This document shows, in pieces, positions 44,593-53,737 of a stretch of DNA of 64,000 bases. Numbering within the stretch: the stretch's first letter is position 1; every line of letters begins with the position of its first letter. Position numbers and translations under genes: made by a program. The DNA comes from BD2-11 sp965115885. Lineage in GTDB: Bacteria; Gemmatimonadota; Gemmatimonadetes; Longimicrobiales; Gaopeijiaceae. The DNA lies in the NCBI GenBank assembly GCA_965115885.1, contig OZ220479.1, positions 2,356,001 through 2,420,000 on the forward strand, written 5' to 3'. A model generated the notes under the pieces. That model searched no databases. It was given only the letters and a program-made list of their open reading frames with translations, and was not told the origin of the DNA.

Positions 44593-46202
44593 CGGCCCGT
44601 CAGCTCCGGGAACCCGGGAGGCGGCCGACGGTGGCGCGTCCCCCGCTCGTAGGCGTAGGCGAGCCGGAAGAGCAGCCCTTCGCCGTAGGGGCGGGCGAGG
44701 ATCTGCAGCCCCGCGGGGTGGATTCCCTCGGTGAACCCCATGGGCACGGTGATGGCGGGCATCCCGGTGGCGGGCGCCACCCGCTGGCTGTTGTCGCCGC
44801 CGTACTCCTCGTTGCCCCGGTCGATGCGCGCGGGCGGGCCGAGCCAAGTGGGATGGACGAGGGCGTCCACCCCGGCGGCGTCCATCGCCCCCACGAGGTC
44901 GGCCAGATAGCCTTGCCGCTGCTCGTTCTCGAAATAGTCCGGACACGGCGGATCCCATTGCGCGGGAGGAACGTCCAACGGCGTTCCCTCCGCGCGGCGT
45001 AATCCGCTCTCCGCATCGCTCCCGAACGCCCCGCTCTCGAGCACGGCCAGCACGTCGGTGAAGGAAGCCGCGTCTCCCAGCGACCGCAGATAGACGTGCA
45101 TGTCGTAGCGGAAGCGACGACAGAACATGCCCTCGCGCTCCAGCTGGGCCTGCACGTCGAAGTCGAAGGGGTCGACGATCTCGGCGCCGAGCGCGGCCAG
45201 CTCGACCAACGCGTTCTCGAAGACGGCCACGACCTCGGGGTCGGCGTCCTCGGCGTCCACCAGGGCGCGCAGAACTCCGATGCGCGCGCCCTCCAGCCCG
45301 AGCGGATCGAGGAACGCGGTGTAGTCCGCTTCCCTGCGCCCCCGCCCCGCCTCGGTGTAGGGGTCGGCCGGGTCGTAGCCCGCCACCACGTCGAAGAGCC
45401 TGGCCACGTCCTCGACGGTGCGCCCCATCGGGCCGGCGACGTCGCGGTCGAAGGCCAGGGGCACCACGCCGTCCCGGCTGGTGAGCCCGAGGGTCGAGCG
45501 GATCCCCACCAGCGCCAAGCGCGAGGCGGGGCCGCGGATGGAGTTGCCGGTGTCGCTCCCGAGACCGATCAGGCCGAAGCTGGCCGCGACCCCCGAGGCG
45601 GTGCCGCCGCTCGACCCGGCCGGAACGCGGTCCAGGGCGTAGGCGTTGCGGGTCGTGCCGAACGACGAGCTCACCGACTGGCGCGGGCTGAACGCCCACT
45701 CGGCCATGTTGGTCTTGGCCAGCACGACGGCGTCCGCCTCGCGGATGCGGCGCACCATGAAGGCGTCGTCGGGCGGCACGCTCCCGGCCAACCCGACCGA
45801 GCCCGCCGTGGTCTCCAGATCGTGGGTGTCGAAGTTGTCCTTCACGAGCACGGGCGCGCAGAAGAGCGGGCCGGGCTCCTCGCCGGCGGCCAGCGCCGCG
45901 TCCAGCTCGTCGGCCCGGTCGAGCGCGGCCGGGTTCACCACCGTGATCGCGTTGACGCGCTCCTCGTAGGTCTCGATGCGGTCGAGATGGGCGCGGACCA
46001 CCAAGCGGCAGGTGGTCTCGCCGGAGAGGACGGCCTCCCGCACCCCCGCGACGGTGGCTTCCACCACCGCGACGGGGGCGGGAGCGGCGCAGGCGGCGCA
46101 GGCCAGAAGCGCGGCGCAGGCGGCGCGCGGCCCGGGGCTCGCGCGCGCGGCGGCTCCGGCCCGCCGGTCGGTCCGGGCGGGTCTCTTCCTCCCCGCCGTC
46201 AC
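44589..46202 (-). CDS. Amidase signature family enzyme, probably exported
   Basis: A 537-residue protein with an N-terminal Ala/Cys-rich leader (AALLACAACAAPAP, a probable lipobox) and the amidase signature: catalytic Lys in PVLVKDNFDTHD, the glycine/serine-rich AGSSGGTASGVAASFG with cis-Ser, and the nucleophile Ser in GSDTGNSIRGPAS. It should hydrolyse an amide bond in a periplasmic or envelope-bound substrate. GTG start at 46202 overlaps the preceding TGA. It is co-transcribed with the Gfo/Idh and triple-Rid genes, and with recQ downstream. Confidence 0.85.
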   Translation of the reverse strand: MTAGRKRPARTDRRAGAAARASPGPRAACAALLACAACAAPAPVAVVEATVAGVREAVLSGETTCRLVVRAHLDRIETYEERVNAITVVNPAALDRADELDAALAAGEEPGPLFCAPVLVKDNFDTHDLETTAGSVGLAGSVPPDDAFMVRRIREADAVVLAKTNMAEWAFSPRQSVSSSFGTTRNAYALDRVPAGSSGGTASGVAASFGLIGLGSDTGNSIRGPASRLALVGIRSTLGLTSRDGVVPLAFDRDVAGPMGRTVEDVARLFDVVAGYDPADPYTEAGRGRREADYTAFLDPLGLEGARIGVLRALVDAEDADPEVVAVFENALVELAALGAEIVDPFDFDVQAQLEREGMFCRRFRYDMHVYLRSLGDAASFTDVLAVLESGAFGSDAESGLRRAEGTPLDVPPAQWDPPCPDYFENEQRQGYLADLVGAMDAAGVDALVHPTWLGPPARIDRGNEEYGGDNSQRVAPATGMPAITVPMGFTEGIHPAGLQILARPYGEGLLFRLAYAYERGTRHRRPPPGFPELTGR

Positions 46203-47173
46203 AGCATCTCCTCGAGCAGCTCCACGTTGCGGAGCCCCTCGCGCCCGTCCACCGCGGGCGGACGTCCCTCGCGCACCGCCGCGGCGAAGTCCGTCAGCTC
46301 GCCCACGTAGGGGTTGCGGACGACGTAGGGCACCGTGCCCGCTCGGGCGAAGACCGTGCCCGCGCCCCGAGGTCCGAGGGTGTGGTTGCCGACGACGTAG
46401 CCCTGGTCGCCGTAGACCTCCACCCGCGAGGGCGACTCGAACTGGACCGAGGAGCACAGCTCCGCGGTCGCGCCCGACTCGAAGGTCAACGCCGCCAGCG
46501 CGGTCTCGTCCCGCGGTCCGCCCCACACCGCGTTGCTGGTCACCGCGCGCACGTCCGTCACTTCGCCGCAGGCGGGCACCATGAACCAGCGAATCAGGTC
46601 CAGGCAGTGCGTGCCCACGCCGGCCAAGCTCCACCAGCGTCCCACGTCCGATCTCGCGCGCCAGTTCGAATCGTCGGGCGCGGGCCAGCTCCACTGCACC
46701 CGCATGTGCCTGAGCTCTCCGAGCACTCCGCCCCGGACGAGGCGGACCATGGCGCGGTGCCCCGCGTGCCAGCGCAGGTGGTAGGCTACGCCTACGGTCA
46801 CGCCGGCGGCCCGGGCGGCCTCCACCACCCGGCGCCCGTCGGTCGCCGCGGTCACCATCGGTTTCTCGACGAGAACGTGCTTGCCGGCCGCGATGGCCTC
46901 GAGCGCTTGGTCGGCGTGCAGAGCGTCCGGGGTGGCGATCAGCACGGCGTCCAGCCCGGGATCGGCCAGCAGCTCGTCCAGTCGGTCGTGGGCGGGTTCG
47001 GGCGCCCGCGCCCGATGCCGCGCCGCGAAGCCGCGCGCCCGCTCCCGGTCCCGGCTCAGCACGCTCCACAGGCGAAGCCCGGAGGCCGCGGACAGGGCCG
47101 GGGCCAACTGAGTCTCCGCAATGCGCCCGGTCCCCAGCACCGCCATGCAGAGCGGCTTCGGCTTCATGCCCAT
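46199..47173 (-). CDS. Gfo/Idh/MocA-family oxidoreductase
   Basis: A 324-residue NAD(P)-dependent oxidoreductase with an N-terminal Rossmann fold (AVLGTGRIAETQLAPAL), the family lysine motif EKPMV at about residue 98, a catalytic-region HCLDLIRWFM, and the C-terminal alpha/beta domain. Members act on sugars, inositols or amino-sugar derivatives. Two ATGs are possible at 47173 or 47167. The stop overlaps the GTG of the amidase. Its location with an amidase and Rid protein suggests a common catabolic or detoxifying pathway (inference). Confidence 0.85.
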   Translation of the reverse strand: MGMKPKPLCMAVLGTGRIAETQLAPALSAASGLRLWSVLSRDRERARGFAARHRARAPEPAHDRLDELLADPGLDAVLIATPDALHADQALEAIAAGKHVLVEKPMVTAATDGRRVVEAARAAGVTVGVAYHLRWHAGHRAMVRLVRGGVLGELRHMRVQWSWPAPDDSNWRARSDVGRWWSLAGVGTHCLDLIRWFMVPACGEVTDVRAVTSNAVWGGPRDETALAALTFESGATAELCSSVQFESPSRVEVYGDQGYVVGNHTLGPRGAGTVFARAGTVPYVVRNPYVGELTDFAAAVREGRPPAVDGREGLRNVELLEEML

Positions 47174-47174
47174 G

Positions 47175-48347
47175 TCAGCGGACCGCCGTCATCTGAATCT
47201 CCACGGCCAGGCGCCCCACCAGCGGCAGGCCCGCCACGGTCGGTTCGGGAGCCCCCTCCGGCATCGCCTCGTCCAGCGCTTCGAGCACGGCCTCCGCGTC
47301 GCGCACGTCCGTGAGGTAGACCCAGACATCGGCCACGTTCGAGAAATCCATCTCCGCGGCCTCGAGCGTGGCGCCCAGGTTCGCGAGCACGGCGCGCGTC
47401 TGCGCCGGGACGTCTTCCCCCGCCGCCAACATGCCCGAGAGCCAGAGGCGCGCGCCGGTGGAGATGGCCGGGGAAAGGGGCGCGCGTCCGGGGCCCTGTC
47501 CCGCTCGGCGGACCACCGCGCGCGCATCGGAGCGCTCGGCGACGCACTGGATCTCGACCAGGAGATCGGGATCCACGAGCCCTGCGCGCACCGCGGCCCG
47601 CGCCGGGGGATCGTCCGCGGGGACGAACTCGCGGTACGCCTCGTTCATGGCGCCCCAGAGACGCACGTCGTCCAGGAAGACCCGGCAGCTCGCCAGGTCG
47701 CCGTAGTCCATTCCCGCGGCCTCGAGAACCATCCCGACGTTGCCGAGCGCGCGTCGGGTCTGGACCCGCACGTTGCCCCGCACCGACCGGTGGGTCCGGG
47801 GATCGCGGCTCGTGGCTCCCGCGACGAACAGAACGTCGCCCGTCCGGATCCCCCACGAGTAGGGCAGCGCCGACGACCGAAACCCGGGGGGCCGGACGAC
47901 CTCGGCGTCGTCCGGCGTGGCCACGGCCGAGATCTGGATCAGCGCGTCCACGTCGGGCAGATCGGCCGCCACGGTCGTGCGGGCGGGCGGGTCGTGCGCG
48001 AAATAGGTGCGGTAGACGCCGTTCATCGTCTGGAAATGGCGCGGGTCGCGCAGGAACACGTTGACGGAGACGACGTCCTCGTACCCGAGGCCGCGGCCGC
48101 CGAGCTCCTCCCCGAGGGCGTCCAGCGCGGCCGCGGTCTGCTCCTCGACGGTGGCGAGGGCGCGGCCGCCGCCCGAGACCTCGGTGACGTTGGACAGGAA
48201 CACGAGTTCGGGCGTCTGGGCTGCGGCTCCGCTCGTCCACGGGAAGGCGAGCGCGAGAGCGGGAAGGACGAGCGCGGACGGGCGGAGCGAAGCGGGACGG
48301 AACGCGAAGGCCCGGGCGCGGGACCGACGCGACGGAGGAAGGTTCAT
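47175..48347 (-). CDS. Secreted triple-Rid-domain (YjgF/UK114) protein
   Basis: The 390-residue protein has a Sec signal ending AAAQT, then three consecutive Rid domains (about 45-152, 155-275, 283-390). Each shows the ridA-like pattern of a strand-rich start, a helix such as AALDALG or NVGMVLEAAG, and the V.VFL.D segment. The catalytic-type Arg is present in domains 1 (PPARTTVAADLP) and 2 (PPARAAVRAGLV) but not in domain 3 (PEPTVAGLPLV). Single Rid proteins are cytosolic homotrimers that hydrolyse enamines and imines; here three subunits are fused and exported. The Gfo/Idh start is one base downstream. Confidence 0.85.
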   Translation of the reverse strand: MNLPPSRRSRARAFAFRPASLRPSALVLPALALAFPWTSGAAAQTPELVFLSNVTEVSGGGRALATVEEQTAAALDALGEELGGRGLGYEDVVSVNVFLRDPRHFQTMNGVYRTYFAHDPPARTTVAADLPDVDALIQISAVATPDDAEVVRPPGFRSSALPYSWGIRTGDVLFVAGATSRDPRTHRSVRGNVRVQTRRALGNVGMVLEAAGMDYGDLASCRVFLDDVRLWGAMNEAYREFVPADDPPARAAVRAGLVDPDLLVEIQCVAERSDARAVVRRAGQGPGRAPLSPAISTGARLWLSGMLAAGEDVPAQTRAVLANLGATLEAAEMDFSNVADVWVYLTDVRDAEAVLEALDEAMPEGAPEPTVAGLPLVGRLAVEIQMTAVR

Positions 48348-48629
48348 CGGATCACCTCTCGGAAGGGGCGACGAGCGGACGCGCGATTCCGGCGGGTGCG
48401 CGACTCTGATGGTAGCCGCACCGGGAGCGCGGGCAAAGAGGCCGCGAGACGCCCTCCGGACGCTCGCCGCCGCGCCGCCCGCGAAGTCCGTCCGCTTGAC
48501 TTGCTGCGGCGCGGACTCCTACATCGAACCTCCGTCCGTCGGGCCGCCGGGGCGGCGAATCCACCCCTCCCGACGCCCGTCCGTCGTCACAAGGCAACCG
48601 GAGCGCGGTTGCGGAGGTTCCCGGCGCGC

Positions 48630-50012
48630 ATGGAAGACTCGACGACGCGGGATCGGGGCGTCGCGGCGCGCCTGCTCAACATGAGGCGGGGCGAGCTTCC
48701 CCTGGCCCTGCTCTCCGCGGCCTTCTTCTTTTTCGTCCTCTGCGGGTACTTCTTCCTGCGTCCGGTGCGCGAGGCGATGGGCGTCGCCCGCGGGATGGAC
48801 GAGCTGCGCGGGCTCTTCGTCGTCACCTCGCTGATCTCGCTGCTGGCGGTGCTGGCCTTCGGCGGAGTGGTGGCGCGCATGAATCGGCGCCGCTTCATCC
48901 CGGCGGCCTTCCTCTTCGTGATCGCCTGCCTGCTGATCTTCTCCGGGCTGATCGTCCAGGACGCGCGCGCGGGCGGCGGGCTGATCGGCACCGGCGCCGA
49001 GACCGCCCTCGCCCGCGGCGTGGGCTACACCTTCTACGTGTGGCTCACGGTCGTGAACCTCTTCACCTCCAGCCTCTTCTGGGCCTTCATGGTCGACATC
49101 TTCGACGTGGACCAGGGCAAGAGGATGTTCGCCTTCGTCGGCATCGGCGGCACCCTCGGGGCGCTGGCCGGGGCCGAGGCCACCAGCGCCGTCAGCGCGA
49201 CGACGGAGTCGCCGTATCTGCCCGCCGGGCTCATGCTGCTCGCCTGCGTCTGCTACTGCGTCGCGATCACGACGATGCTCTGGCTGGACCGGATGGCGGT
49301 CCGCTCGCGCGCCTCCCGCCTGGAGGCGCTCCCGAGGGGTCGGGGCGAAGACGCCCGGTCCGACGGCAGCGCCCGGATCGGCGGCAACTTCTGGGAGGGC
49401 GCCAAGGCGGTCGCGGCCTCCCCGTACCTGCTCGGAGTCGGGCTCTGGGTGGTGTTCATGGCCATCTCCAACACCATGATATACTTCACCCAGGCCAACG
49501 TCATCCAGCAGGCCACCGACACCTTCAGCCAGCGGGTGGAGAGCTTCGCGGACTTCGACTTCCTGGCCCAGTTCGCGACCCTGCTGACCCAGATCTTCGT
49601 CACCACGCGCATCGTCAGGAAGCTGGGCGTGGGATGGACGCTCGCGATCCTCCCGCTGGTCACCGTCGCCGGCTTCGCGGTGCTGGCGGCGTGGCCCCTC
49701 TACGGGGCGATCCTGATCTTCCAAGCGGTGCACCGGGCGACCCGCTACGCCATCTCGCGACCCGCGCGGGAGACGCTGTTCAGCGTCGTCACCCCGGCCG
49801 AGAAGTACAAGGCGAAACCGGCGGTCGACGTGTTCCTGTACCGCGCGGGAGACGCCGCCGGGGCCGGAATCGACGCCTCCTTCGCCGCGCTCGGGATGAC
49901 GCTGGCGCTGGTGGCGGCGTCGACCGTGCCGCTGGCGGGCGTCTGGATCGCGCTCTCGATCTGGCTGGGCAGAGCTCAGGCCGCACGGGTCGAGACGCGG
50001 AGGCGGACCTAG
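48630..50012 (+). CDS. NTT/MFS-like membrane transporter (Npt1/Npt2 ADP/ATP carrier family-like)
   Basis: The 460-residue protein has about twelve hydrophobic segments, including LALLSAAFFFFVLCGYFFLR with the PVREAMGV motif, SLFWAFMVDIFDVDQGKRMF, and GGTLGALAGAEATSA. These features match the TLC/Npt nucleotide-carrier group that occurs in many free-living bacteria with unknown substrate. The TAG stop lies in a CTAG (50009-50012) that is the insertion point of a MITE. The ATG at 48630 is the first before the conserved region. Confidence 0.65.
   Translation: MEDSTTRDRGVAARLLNMRRGELPLALLSAAFFFFVLCGYFFLRPVREAMGVARGMDELRGLFVVTSLISLLAVLAFGGVVARMNRRRFIPAAFLFVIACLLIFSGLIVQDARAGGGLIGTGAETALARGVGYTFYVWLTVVNLFTSSLFWAFMVDIFDVDQGKRMFAFVGIGGTLGALAGAEATSAVSATTESPYLPAGLMLLACVCYCVAITTMLWLDRMAVRSRASRLEALPRGRGEDARSDGSARIGGNFWEGAKAVAASPYLLGVGLWVVFMAISNTMIYFTQANVIQQATDTFSQRVESFADFDFLAQFATLLTQIFVTTRIVRKLGVGWTLAILPLVTVAGFAVLAAWPLYGAILIFQAVHRATRYAISRPARETLFSVVTPAEKYKAKPAVDVFLYRAGDAAGAGIDASFAALGMTLALVAASTVPLAGVWIALSIWLGRAQAARVETRRRT
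50009..50012. repeat. CTAG target site shared by two stop codons (first of three copies)
   Basis: CTAG occurs here, at 50201-50204 and at 51833-51836. The first copy contains the plus-strand stop of the upstream transporter; the last contains the minus-strand stop of the downstream FAD gene. Removing the two elements and the extra CTAG copies brings both stops onto a single CTAG. Confidence 0.9.
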
Positions 50013-50200
50013 CAGCCCGTGGATAAAGTCGAGTGCTTCCGGAGATTGGCGAGATTGGGGCTGAAGAGTGCCAGAAAGGCCCAAATTCACGGGTTTAGAG
50101 GCCAAATTTGCGGCTTTCGGCCCCCGAAATCCGTGATTTTGGCCACTTTGGAGCCACTCGCTCACCTGATGCCTAGGGATCCTATTTTATCCACGGACTG
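50013..50200. mobile_element. 188-bp MITE with ends of the 16336-17878 IS
   Basis: Ends read CAGCCCGTGGATAAA (left) and CAGTCCGTGGATAAA (right, inverse), matching the IS ends. CTAG flanks both sides. No coding capacity; the interior is AT-richer than the genome. It is most likely mobilised in trans by the transposase of the full element. Confidence 0.9.
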
Positions 50201-50204
50201 CTAG

Positions 50205-51832
50205 GAGCTTGCGCGGCAGAAAGACCTGCGAGTGAGCGTGAAGTCTCGGCAGTCGGGCCTCCAACCCGGATTTCCGGCAACCAAACCCCTCGGATGACGA
50301 CGAGGGCCGGTTGTCAGCCGAGGAAATCGCCCAATTCCGGGTCCCAATGGACCCCGAAGGCTCCCGGACGCGAAGGCTTGGCCCCTCACGCTGCCGACAG
50401 GACATGCAATCGCCGCATGTTCAGCGCCAGACACACCAGATCCCACTCCCCGCGCACGCTCTCCAAGCCACGCAGACTGAACCTCCTGAACCCCATCGCC
50501 TCCTTGATCCACCCGAATCGGAGCCTCCGCCATCCATTTTCGCTTCGCGTACACCGCACGGCCCTCCGGGGTAGCCAGCTTCTCCACCATGCGCGCCCGC
50601 GCCGGGTACCGCTCCGGGTCCGCCTTCTCGATCTCCTTCCCCTCCCGCCCCAGCGCAACGTAGCCATCGATCTCGCGATCCTCGAGCGCCGCCAAATCGC
50701 CCTCGTTTCCGTATCCCGCGTCCGCCAGCACCTCGCGCGGCTTCTCTCCCGCCACATCCTCCACCTCGTCCACCATCTCGATCAGCCGACCTTGGTCGCT
50801 CGCATTGTCCGTCACCGCCGTCCCCACCACCAGCTGGCTCTCCCCGTCCACCGCCACCTGCGCGTTGTAGCACTGCTGGAAGCCTTCCGTGCTCGTCTTC
50901 ATGATCCGACTCTCCGGATCCGTGAAGTTCGACTGCGCACGCTCCTCCGGCTCTCCGTACGCCCGCTTGTACGCCCGCCCTCCCTTCGGATTGCGCTCTT
51001 GGCCCGGCTCGCGGCCCCGGGCGTCGTCGAACGCTCGAGCCTCCGCCTCCAGACGCTCCTTCGCCGCCTGAATCGCCGCCAAGCGATCCTCCCGACGCTC
51101 CAGCTCCTCGAGCAACCGCTCGTCTCCCTCGGCACCCTTCCCGTCGCGCGCGTCCTCCTCCGCGTCCACCGCATCCGACTTCGCCAGCAACTCCGCGATC
51201 TCCTCCTTCAGGCGCTCCTCCTCCGGTCCCATCCGTCCGTAGCTCATCGCCTTGCGCTTGCTCGCGTTGGCTCGAACCTTCGTCCCGTCCACCGCCACCT
51301 GCCCCAGTCCCGCGAATCCCATCTCGCGCGCCAGACGCACGATCTCCACCAGCAGCGTCTTGAACGCTTCCAAGTTCTTCTTGCGGAAGTCGCACAGCGT
51401 CCGGTGCTTCGGGAAGTTGCCCGCCGCCAGAACCCGCAGCGGCACGTCCTCCACCAGCTTGCGCGCCAGCTTGCGCGACGACCGCACTCCCGTCGCATAC
51501 CCGTACACCCACACCTTCACCATCATCCGCGGCGCGTACGGGCTGTTGCGCCGCCCGTCCCCTTGGTAGCGTTCGTAGAACGCGCTCAGGTCCGAGGAGT
51601 CCACCAAGTCGCTCACATGGTGCGCGAGATGTCCTTTGGGAATCCACTTCCTGGGATCGGGCGGAATCAGAAACTGCTGATCTGGCCGGTACTTCCGGAA
51701 CCGCGTCCCCATGGCCTCTCCCGTGCGCTGGACTTCACTGGCTAACCCCATGTGTCACATGAATCTAACCCTTTCCCCCGCTCCGCGCCACGGACTCGCC
51801 TCGCACCATCGCTTTTTCTGCCGCGCAGACTC
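50205..51832 (-). mobile_element. IS1182-family element in a CTAG, with frameshifted transposase
   Basis: Inverted ends read GAGCTTGCGCGGCAGAAA on the left and GAGTCTGCGCGGCAGAAA on the right. CTAG lies outside both ends; the left one is shared with the MITE. It encodes one transposase. It inserted right behind the stop of the FAD-oxidoreductase gene, with no loss of that gene. Confidence 0.9.
50386..51751 (-). pseudogene. IS1182-family transposase, frameshift near its C-terminus
   Basis: The N-terminal half reads FRKYRPDQQFLIPPDPRKW and HHVSDLVDSSDLSAFYERY, followed by the DDE residues in VAVDGTKVRANASKRK, the AKRKWMAEAP segment and the expected FGWIKEAMGFRRFSLRGLE and LVCLALNMRRLHVL. The last part is in another frame because of one extra base at 50518, so the intact C-terminus ends at 50386. 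A start at 51712 (MGTRFRKY) fits the family better than 51751. The protein is probably inactive unless the base is a sequencing error. Confidence 0.85.
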
Positions 51833-52897
51833 CTAGCGGGTCGGCCCGAAGAAAACCCTGCCCGCCAGCCTGCGCACCGCGCCCCGGGCGAACAGTCCGG
51901 CCTCGAGCGCCCGCGCGACCGGCAGGCGGTCGTAGCCCCAGCGCGCGGCGCGCTTCCAAGCCGTCCCCGGGTACGCGCGCCGCACCACCGGCCCGGGGTG
52001 CGCGCCGCCCTCCAGGCGGTCCGCGATCGCGTCTCCGGCGATCCTGCCGAACCGCCACGCGTGGTGGATGCCTCCCGCCGTCAGCGGCGACACCATGCCG
52101 GCGGCGTCGCCGACGAGCAGCACCCGCTCGGCGTGGAAGTTGCGCAGGAGCCCGCCGACGGGGATCACGCCGCCCCGCTTCTCCAGCACTTTTCTCCCGG
52201 ACAGCCCGAACAAGGGATCGAGCTTCGCGAGGAATTCGGGCATCGAGACCCGTCGGTCGCGGTGGAGCGCCAGCCCGACCTGCGTCGTCGCCACCCCGGG
52301 CACCGCCCACCCGATGTAGCCGGGGGCGCACTCGGGGTCGACGAAGCAGTGGAGGCGGTCGCCGACCTCGTCCACGGGCTCGAACTCCCACTCGACCCCC
52401 TTCAGGAGCCGGCGGTTGCGGTCGAGGCCGAAGCTGCGCGCCACCGCCGAGCGCGCGCCGTCGGCCCCCACCAGGAATCGGCACGCGACGCCCAGACCCC
52501 GAAGCGCGAGAGGGAAACGCGAGCCCCCCGGCTCCACGCCGCGATACGGTTCCCCGAACCGGATCCGGACGCCCGCGCGCCGCGTCTCCCGCGCCAGATG
52601 ACGCATGAGTTCCGCGGTGTCGGTCGCCATGAAGAAATAGCCGCGCCGCTCCAAGTCGACGCGGTCGCGGGCGGACGTGTACAACCGGACGCGTTCGATC
52701 CTGCGAACCAGCCGGTCCGGCACCTTCCGTTCGGTCCACGCTTCCCGCACCAGGATGCCGGTGGTGCGGACGCGCTCGCCGGGTCCGGACTGGCGCTCGA
52801 GCACGAGGACCGACAGGCCCCGCCGAGCCGCCCGGCGCGCGCACGCGAGCCCGGCGAAGCCGGCCCCCGCGACCACCACGTCGTAGTTTTCCGGCAC
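51833..52897 (-). CDS. NAD(P)/FAD-dependent oxidoreductase, geranylgeranyl-reductase-like
   Basis: A 354-residue flavoprotein with the Rossmann GxGxxG (VVVAGAGFAGLACARRAARRG), an LERQSGPGERV start of the second sheet, GADGARSAVARSFG and the FAD-binding GDAAGMVSPLTAGGIHHAW. These are the marks of the geranylgeranyl/CrtI-like monooxygenase family, which hydrogenates isoprenoid or other lipid double bonds, but some members have other substrates. The GTG start has GGAGG upstream. Its stop TAG is inside a CTAG, immediately followed by an IS1182 element. Confidence 0.85.
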   Translation of the reverse strand: MPENYDVVVAGAGFAGLACARRAARRGLSVLVLERQSGPGERVRTTGILVREAWTERKVPDRLVRRIERVRLYTSARDRVDLERRGYFFMATDTAELMRHLARETRRAGVRIRFGEPYRGVEPGGSRFPLALRGLGVACRFLVGADGARSAVARSFGLDRNRRLLKGVEWEFEPVDEVGDRLHCFVDPECAPGYIGWAVPGVATTQVGLALHRDRRVSMPEFLAKLDPLFGLSGRKVLEKRGGVIPVGGLLRNFHAERVLLVGDAAGMVSPLTAGGIHHAWRFGRIAGDAIADRLEGGAHPGPVVRRAYPGTAWKRAARWGYDRLPVARALEAGLFARGAVRRLAGRVFFGPTR

Positions 52898-53107
52898 GTC
52901 GCCTCCCCTCGCGCGTCTCCGGCGGGCCCGGTCCGCAGCGGAACGGTCGCCGCGCCGCAGTGGTATGTCGAGCGGGGCTCCGAGTTCCCGGGACGGACCG
53001 CGACGGCTGCGCCGCGCGGTTCGCCCTCGTCCGGCTCGTCGTCGCCTCGCGCTCGCGGGGCGACCGAACCCCGAATCCCCTCCGGCCGCCGGTGTATTTT
53101 CCGTCCC

Positions 53108-53605
53108 ATGAGCGATCCCGATCCCGCCCCGAAAAAGCCCGCCGACTCCGTCACCGTCATCACCGAGCTGATGATGCCGAACCAAGTGAACCACTTCGGC
53201 AACATCTTCGGCGGCGAGATTCTCTCCATGGTGGACCGGGCGGCCGCGGTGGCCGCCATCCGCCACGCCGGGCGGCCGTGCGTCACCGTCTCCATCGACC
53301 GCGTCGACTTCAAGGAGCCCGTCCGTTCCGGCGAGCTGGTCACCTGCTCGGCGCGGGTGAACTACGTGGGCGCCACCTCCATGGAGGTGGGCGTGGAGGT
53401 CGTCGCCGAGAAGCCTCTCACCGGCGTGAAACGCCACACCAACGCCTGCCTGCTCACCTTCGTCGCCATCGACGAAGACCATCGGCCCGCCCGCGTGCCT
53501 CCGCTCGATCTCGCCGACCCCGAAGACCGCCGCCGATACGAGGAAGGCCGCGCGCGAAGGCTCGGACGGAGAGAGCTGGAGACGGAGGGTCCGGAGCCGA
53601 CGTAG
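53108..53605 (+). CDS. Acyl-CoA thioesterase (hotdog fold, YciA/BACH-type)
   Basis: A 165-residue hotdog-fold enzyme. NHFGNIFGGEILSMVDRAA contains the conserved helix and catalytic Asp, followed by VSIDRVDFKEPVRSGELV and VEVVAEKPLTGVKRHTNACLLTFVA. It hydrolyses acyl-CoAs in the cytoplasm. The last 30 residues (RRRYEEGRARRLGRRELE) are charged and non-conserved. Divergent from the FAD gene, with a 210-bp gap that should hold both promoters. Confidence 0.85.
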   Translation: MSDPDPAPKKPADSVTVITELMMPNQVNHFGNIFGGEILSMVDRAAAVAAIRHAGRPCVTVSIDRVDFKEPVRSGELVTCSARVNYVGATSMEVGVEVVAEKPLTGVKRHTNACLLTFVAIDEDHRPARVPPLDLADPEDRRRYEEGRARRLGRRELETEGPEPT

Positions 53606-53737
53606 CGCGGCCCCCGCCGACCGGGCGCGAAGATCCGGAGCCCTTGTCGCTTCCGTGCCGACGCCCCTATTGTTCGCCTGTTGCGCCGGACGCTTCCGGC
53701 GAATCTCCACATCGCGACTCGGGAAAGGAGGCGATCC

